This document shows, piece by piece, positions 59,598 through 64,000 of a stretch of 64,000 bases of DNA; within the stretch, counting starts at the first letter, position 1, and each line of letters begins with the position of its first letter. Made by a program: the position numbers and the translations under genes. The stretch comes from Mucilaginibacter robiniae (lineage in GTDB: Bacteria > Bacteroidota > Bacteroidia > Sphingobacteriales > Sphingobacteriaceae): positions 2,046,001-2,110,000 of the forward strand of contig NZ_CP051682.1 in assembly GCF_012849215.1 (NCBI RefSeq), read 5' to 3'. The notes beneath the pieces are model-generated. The model made no database searches. It had not been told where the DNA came from and saw nothing but the letters and a program-made list of their open reading frames with translations.

Positions 59598-60749
59598 ATG
59601 ATGCATATTATAGAACAGATTGTTATCGAATTTCTCCAGATGTTGTGGGATATTGCCTGGGGCCTGTTGTTCGGCTTCCTGCTTTCCGCAGTTATCCGGG
59701 CTTTTATCTCAACCGAAACTATATCGTCGAGGTTGGGTAAGGACACTGCGGGGGCCATCGGACTTTCCACATTCTTCGGGGCAATTTCATCTTCATGTTC
59801 CTATGCAGCAGCATCCATGGCGCGCACGCTGATCATCAAAGGTGCCACCTGGTCAAATGCTGTCGCCTTTATGGTTTCCAGTACCAATCTGGTTTTTGAA
59901 ATATTTATTGTTATCGTCACATTGTTAGGCTGGCCTTTTTTTGGAGGGGAAATTGTTGGTGGCTTGTTATTTATTCTGCTATCGGCTACGCTGATCGCAT
60001 TGTTTTTTCCAGAATCGCTAAGCAAAATTGCTTCAGTTCAGGCGAGTAAAAATTCTGGAGCTGATAATGATCCTCATGCCCATCATTCATCATCTGCCAT
60101 GCATCATCGTGAGCATAATGCCCATCATAAGAGTAAGCTTGGAAGCCCTTTTATCGATAAATTAAAGCAGGCGAGCGGCCATTTCTATATGGATGTGATG
60201 ATGGTAGGCAAAGATATACTGATAGGTATCGCATTATCAGCTATATTAATGGTACTGGTGCCCGAAGCCTTCTGGAAAAGTCTTTTTATAACCGGCCAAA
60301 GCCATTTGCCACACTTTATCATATTAGCTTGGAACGCTATCATCGGCATACTGATCGCTATTTTCGCGTTCGTTTGCTCGGTGGGTAATATCGTTTTGGC
60401 CGGCGTGCTTTGGCATGGCGGTATCTCTTTTGGTGGGGTGATCGCCTTTATTTTATCCGACCTGGTGACAATACCGATGCTGATGGTTTACAAGAAATAT
60501 TATGGCTGGAAGATGATGTGGGTTTTGCTGGCTATTCTGTCGGCAAGTATTTTCCTAACCGCGCTAAGTGTAGATTACTTGTTTGAAGCGCTACACTGGA
60601 TACCAAAAACACATGGGCAAGCGATGCAAATGGGGCAAGATCAATTTACATGGGATTATGGTGCCTGGTTGAACTTACTATTTATATCACTGGGGCTTTT
60701 TTGCTTTTTTTATGGTAAAAAACAAACAGGTAACAGCGGGGCAATGTAA
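59598..60749 (+). CDS. UPF0718/ArsP-like permease with a histidine-rich loop
   Basis: A 383-residue membrane protein with about eight or more helices. The family motif is GAISSSCSYAAASMARTLII KGA near residue 55-80, with a conserved Cys/Ser cluster; a second half has FVCSVGNIVLAGVLWHGGIS F. The cytoplasmic loop at about 155-185 is His-rich (DPHAHHSSSAMHHREHNAHH), a likely metal-binding site. Relatives include ArsP organoarsenical efflux proteins; in this locus a metal, possibly copper, is the better guess. Confidence 0.85.
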   Translation: MMHIIEQIVIEFLQMLWDIAWGLLFGFLLSAVIRAFISTETISSRLGKDTAGAIGLSTFFGAISSSCSYAAASMARTLIIKGATWSNAVAFMVSSTNLVFEIFIVIVTLLGWPFFGGEIVGGLLFILLSATLIALFFPESLSKIASVQASKNSGADNDPHAHHSSSAMHHREHNAHHKSKLGSPFIDKLKQASGHFYMDVMMVGKDILIGIALSAILMVLVPEAFWKSLFITGQSHLPHFIILAWNAIIGILIAIFAFVCSVGNIVLAGVLWHGGISFGGVIAFILSDLVTIPMLMVYKKYYGWKMMWVLLAILSASIFLTALSVDYLFEALHWIPKTHGQAMQMGQDQFTWDYGAWLNLLFISLGLFCFFYGKKQTGNSGAM

Positions 60750-60809
60750 TTCTGTAAGATTTAAATGTAATTATGTAAATCAGCTTAATTAATATGTGTT
60801 ATTTTTGAG

Positions 60810-61223
60810 ATGATGAAAAGAACTGCTGTCATTGGCCTTGCCGCATTTTACCTGTTGTTAACCACAGGTATGTTTGTGTGCGTAGTGCATTGCATGGCGG
60901 AAAACGTTTTTGCACATCGTCAGCACATGGCCGGAATGGCCAGATCCACTAATAATCAGCATTCCCAAAAACCTTGTAAAGGTGGAAAGGGCTGTAGTTG
61001 CTGCGATCAGCATGGCACTTATATAGTTAAAGAAAACATTAAACCACCGGTTGGGTCTTTGCCGTTTCATCTGGAATTTCTCTCCGTAGGGTTGTCCGCA
61101 TATCCCGAAAACAGATTTGATTTTTCATTTCAGTCCCGGATTAATTTATGGACCGATAGTCATGCACCGCCAGGCCCTTCCGGAAAAGATTATTTAATTC
61201 AGATTCGTACCCTTCTTATTTGA
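60810..61223 (+). CDS. HYC_CC_PP family protein
   Basis: A 137-residue secreted or membrane-anchored small protein of the HYC_CC_PP group (named for its conserved residues), found mostly in Bacteroidetes. It has a signal (MKRTAVIGLAAFYLLLTTGM), VHCMAENVFAH, KGCSCCDQHG (CC pair) and a late SHAPPGPS (PP). The Cys and His sites suggest metal binding. It overlaps the start region of the AraC gene in a long frame and precedes the copper oxidase. An ATTTTTGAGATG sequence upstream could hold a -7 box. Confidence 0.85.
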   Translation: MMKRTAVIGLAAFYLLLTTGMFVCVVHCMAENVFAHRQHMAGMARSTNNQHSQKPCKGGKGCSCCDQHGTYIVKENIKPPVGSLPFHLEFLSVGLSAYPENRFDFSFQSRINLWTDSHAPPGPSGKDYLIQIRTLLI

Positions 61224-61285
61224 TTCAAGCAACACCGCACCTGCGGCCTGGCATTTTATTGTCTGTTAATCAGCTTGAATTAGAA

Positions 61286-61849
61286 ATGATCTTATATATC
61301 AAAAACATGGTATGCGACCGCTGTATAATGGTCGTTCGCCAGCAATTAGAAAACTTCGGCTTTACCGTCGGGCCGGTAACTTTAGGTCAGGCCACGATCC
61401 GGCCTGACGCCGGTGCTCAACAATTGAACCGGATAGCTTCGGCTTTTAAAGTATTAGGCTTCGAACTGATCGACAGTGAAAAGGAACGCCTGATCGAGCG
61501 TATCAAAAATAGCATCATTGAAAAGGTTCATTATGGCGACCTCACTGATACGCATATCAATTTTTCTAATTATCTCTCTGATGAATTGAATAAGGATTAC
61601 GCTTACTTAAGCCGAGCCTTTTCCGATAAAGAGGATATCACTATTGAAAAATTTATCATCCAGCAAAAAATAGAAAAAGTAAAAGAACTATTGGCATATG
61701 GCGGACTGAACCTGAATGAGATCGCATGGAAAATGGGCTATAGCAGCAGCGCACACCTTTCAGCGCAATTTAAGCAAACCGCCGGTATGACACCGAGCCA
61801 GTTTAAGATTTCTGAACAGCGCCAACGGAAGGCCCTTGATAAAATTTGA
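61286..61849 (+). CDS. AraC-family regulator with HMA-like N-terminus
   Basis: A 187-residue regulator (start ATG 61286, MILYIKNMVCDRCIMVVRQQ). The N-terminal 70 residues resemble a heavy-metal-associated domain, with VCDRC as a CxxC metal site, then FGFTVGPVTLGQATI. The C-terminal AraC DNA-binding domain starts near residue 95 with two HTHs (KFIIQQKIEKVKELLAYGGL NLNEIAWKMGYSSSAHLSAQ FKQTAGMTPSQF). A metal-sensing AraC protein controlling the adjoining copper genes is the simplest reading. Confidence 0.88.
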   Translation: MILYIKNMVCDRCIMVVRQQLENFGFTVGPVTLGQATIRPDAGAQQLNRIASAFKVLGFELIDSEKERLIERIKNSIIEKVHYGDLTDTHINFSNYLSDELNKDYAYLSRAFSDKEDITIEKFIIQQKIEKVKELLAYGGLNLNEIAWKMGYSSSAHLSAQFKQTAGMTPSQFKISEQRQRKALDKI

Positions 61850-61868
61850 AAACACCTTGAACAACCAC

Positions 61869-64000
61869 ATGAAAAACAGTATATTCATTATTCTTCTTAT
61901 CTTCTCGGGCCTGCAAATTATGGCGCAACAAGGGAAGATAAAAAGCTCTGCTGCTTCCCTTAATGATCACCTCATTACACCCGGCAAGCGGGTAACTTAT
62001 CACCTGTACATTAAAGACAGCATCGTAACTTACTCGGGCAAACCAGCTCATGCCATGTCAATAAACGGGCAAATACCTGGCCCTAAATTGCAATTTACCG
62101 AAGGGGATACCGCTTACATTACCGTGCATAATTTAATGAGTACTGAAACTTCACTACACTGGCATGGCATCCTAATTCCTAACCAGTATGATGGCGTGCC
62201 CTATTTAACGACCGCGCCTATCAAGCCAAATACATCGCACGTTTTTATTTTTCCGTTAAAACAAACCGGAACGTATTGGTATCATACCCATTCCATGCTC
62301 GAAGAGCAATCGGGGCTTTACGGTTCAATAGTAATCCATCCACAGAAAAAGGAAATCCAGATGCCGGAGCAGGTACTGCTGTTCTCGGACTGGACAGATA
62401 AAAAACCAGGCCAGGTTTTAAGGATGCTTAAGAGGCAAACCGATTGGTTTGCTATACAAAAGGGTTCGGTACAAAGCTATGGCGAGGCAGCATCAAAGGG
62501 TTACTTCAACGACAAATTGAAACAGGAATGGATGCGGATGCCCGCAATGGACATTTCTGATGTCAAGTACGACAGGTTTTTAGTGAATGGAAAAACAGGT
62601 GTTGATCTGTCTGGATTCAAAGCCGGTGAAACAGTCAGGTTAAGGCTTATAGACGGTTCATCATCTACTTATTTCTGGATGCAGTTTGCCGGCGGCACAA
62701 TGACGGTAGTAGCTGCCGATGGTCTGGATGTTAAGCCGGTAGCTGTAGATAAATTGCTCATTGGTGTTGCCGAAACTTATGATGTACTGGTCACTATTCC
62801 CAAAAGCGGCAAATACGAGTTCAGAGCCACTGCACAGGATGTCTCGGGCAAAGTATCCGCTTATTTAGGTTCAGGACAGACCATTAATACCGCCGATATT
62901 CCTAAAGTTCCCTATTTTAAAATGATGCACAGCATGAATAAAATGATGGCGGGCATGACGATGGGCTCGGTAGCATCCGATAAGGTGAAAAATGATGGCC
63001 TTACACTCGGCTTGAACAAAGGCGGCGATATGAAAAAGGACGGCATGGACATGGGCAGTATGGGTATGAGTAGCATGAGAATGAAGAAAGACACAACACC
63101 GACGAAACCTGTGCCGGCAGATCTAATCAACCCGAAGACGAAAGACATAGGTAACATGGATATGATGAACATGGGCGGAATGAACATGAAGGATGATGGC
63201 CGCGGTATCACGATAGGCCATGGCGGCTCTATGATGCTGAGTATGGGCGGTGAAGGAAAAATATTGACCTATGATATGTTACAGGCTAAAAATTCTACCG
63301 CGATTGACGAAAGCCACCCGGTGCGCACTTACCAGCTTTACCTTACGGGTAATATGCTGCGTTATGTATGGTCAATCAATAACCGGGTACTATCAGAAGC
63401 CGACCGCCTGCTGATAAAGAAAGGGGACCGGGTGCGCTTTGTTATACACAATACTACCATGATGGAGCATCCCATGCACCTGCACGGTCATTATTTCAGG
63501 GTGCTGAATGTACAGGGGGATTATTCGCCGCTGAAACACACGGTAAGCGTGGAGCCTATGAAAACCCAGATTATTGAGTTTGAGGCGGATGCTGCGAATG
63601 ATTGGTTTTTCCATTGCCATATACTGTATCATATGATAGGTGGCATGGCCCGGGTGGTGCGCTATGCCGATTCGCCAAGCAATCCCGAGGTTGAGAAATA
63701 CCAGCCTTCTAATCCCCTGATCAATGACGACCGTCGCTGGTTTCTGTGGGGTTCAGCGGCTTTTCATTCTCAGGGCAGTTCGGGCTCCTGGTTTTTTAGC
63801 AATACCCGTTATGAAAGCAATATCGACTACCGGGTAAGTTATGACGGCCGCTACGAATTCGAGCCACGGTTTCAGCGCTATTTGGACCACAGACAATTTT
63901 TTGCCGCCTACATTGGCGCAGATTTTAGCGATGATATCAAAGGCAACCCGCGGGGTAAAGATGGTATGCAGATAGGCGTTGTAGGCTTGCGCTATCTTTT
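61869..64000 (+). CDS. Multicopper oxidase (CopA-like), incomplete at the window end
   Basis: Periplasmic copper oxidase, 710 codons visible and still open. Signal MKNSIFIILLIFSGLQIMAQ. Copper ligands: TSLHWHGI and YWYHTHSMLEEQSG in the first domain; HPMHLHGHYFRV at about 534-545 and WFFHCHILYHMIGGM at about 580-594 in the last. A Met-rich stretch at about 355-440 (MDMGSMGMSSMRM, MDMMNMGGMNM) resembles CopA/PcoA loops that bind Cu+. After the second copper cluster the protein continues for 110 residues (VEKYQPSNPLINDDRRWFLW ...) with barrel-like Tyr/Phe/Arg-rich sequence, which may be a fused CopB-like outer-membrane part or a family extension. The 5' end is clear; the 3' end lies outside. 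Confidence 0.92.
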   Translation, partial: MKNSIFIILLIFSGLQIMAQQGKIKSSAASLNDHLITPGKRVTYHLYIKDSIVTYSGKPAHAMSINGQIPGPKLQFTEGDTAYITVHNLMSTETSLHWHGILIPNQYDGVPYLTTAPIKPNTSHVFIFPLKQTGTYWYHTHSMLEEQSGLYGSIVIHPQKKEIQMPEQVLLFSDWTDKKPGQVLRMLKRQTDWFAIQKGSVQSYGEAASKGYFNDKLKQEWMRMPAMDISDVKYDRFLVNGKTGVDLSGFKAGETVRLRLIDGSSSTYFWMQFAGGTMTVVAADGLDVKPVAVDKLLIGVAETYDVLVTIPKSGKYEFRATAQDVSGKVSAYLGSGQTINTADIPKVPYFKMMHSMNKMMAGMTMGSVASDKVKNDGLTLGLNKGGDMKKDGMDMGSMGMSSMRMKKDTTPTKPVPADLINPKTKDIGNMDMMNMGGMNMKDDGRGITIGHGGSMMLSMGGEGKILTYDMLQAKNSTAIDESHPVRTYQLYLTGNMLRYVWSINNRVLSEADRLLIKKGDRVRFVIHNTTMMEHPMHLHGHYFRVLNVQGDYSPLKHTVSVEPMKTQIIEFEADAANDWFFHCHILYHMIGGMARVVRYADSPSNPEVEKYQPSNPLINDDRRWFLWGSAAFHSQGSSGSWFFSNTRYESNIDYRVSYDGRYEFEPRFQRYLDHRQFFAAYIGADFSDDIKGNPRGKDGMQIGVVGLRYL

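Noticed and set aside
1..64000. CRISPR arrays, tRNA and rRNA genes
   Set aside because: No regularly spaced direct repeats, cloverleaf sequences or rRNA segments were noticed on reading.

Overview
The window looks like chromosomal DNA of a Bacteroidetes bacterium, most likely a Sphingobacteriaceae member such as Mucilaginibacter or Pedobacter (inference). Supporting signs are a carboxypeptidase-regulatory-like TonB receptor, promoters of the TAnnTTTG type, few Shine-Dalgarno sequences, HYC_CC_PP and PRTRC families, and many small secreted proteins. No rRNA, tRNA or CRISPR array was seen.

Layout. 0-4.7 kb: a frameshifted SDR dehydrogenase, a TonB-dependent receptor, and an orphan HigA-like HTH protein with a perfect 26-bp palindrome at its start. 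4.7-10.3 kb: a PRTRC cassette (ThiF, B, F-like, C, E) with a DUF932 protein and SSB, all on the minus strand; this is plasmid/ICE-type cargo. 10.9-13.1 kb: a group II intron with a reverse transcriptase/maturase/HNH protein. 13.5-18.3 kb: two divergent PAS histidine kinases. 18.7-21.4 kb: PadR/HAAS pair and small secreted basic proteins. 21.4-24.1 kb: a gene graveyard (relics of an outer-membrane barrel, a GH15 glucoamylase, an SDR, an AraC regulator and an ArsM-type methyltransferase) with a few intact small genes.

24.5-35.0 kb is the most striking part. A Bacteroidetes promoter is followed by a fluoride (crcB-motif) riboswitch and a tightly packed run of 15 genes. These encode two PAP2 phosphatases, a metallophosphoesterase, enolase, inorganic pyrophosphatase, phosphoglycerate mutase and a Nudix hydrolase (enzymes of kinds that fluoride commonly poisons). 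They also encode a fluoride-type ClC antiporter, DUF190, CrcB/Fluc, a universal stress protein, a sulfite-oxidase-like enzyme and small membrane proteins. I read this as a fluoride-defence island combining export with spare copies of fluoride-sensitive enzymes.

35.0-59.2 kb holds sulfur and respiratory genes: a TsdA-like diheme cytochrome c, DsrE, two periplasmic binding proteins, peroxiredoxin, an orphan COX1, LysR, an RND efflux system, and a sulfide/persulfide cluster (Crp/Fnr regulator, TauE/SafE, split YeeE, persulfide dioxygenase-rhodanese, TlpA, YeiH). Four promoters here share an inverted repeat ATAAC-N5-GTTAT with exactly the same 55-base distance from its centre to a TTTG box, followed by TATCAA. 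This looks like a local regulon, perhaps of the Crp/Fnr protein at 53.2 kb.

59.3-64.0 kb is a metal (copper) resistance locus: an HMA protein, a permease with a His-rich loop, a HYC_CC_PP protein, an AraC regulator with an HMA-like front end, and a multicopper oxidase that runs off the window.

Several reading frames are broken by apparent losses of a single base, mostly in short homopolymers. These may be assembly errors or genuine decay and should be checked in reads.
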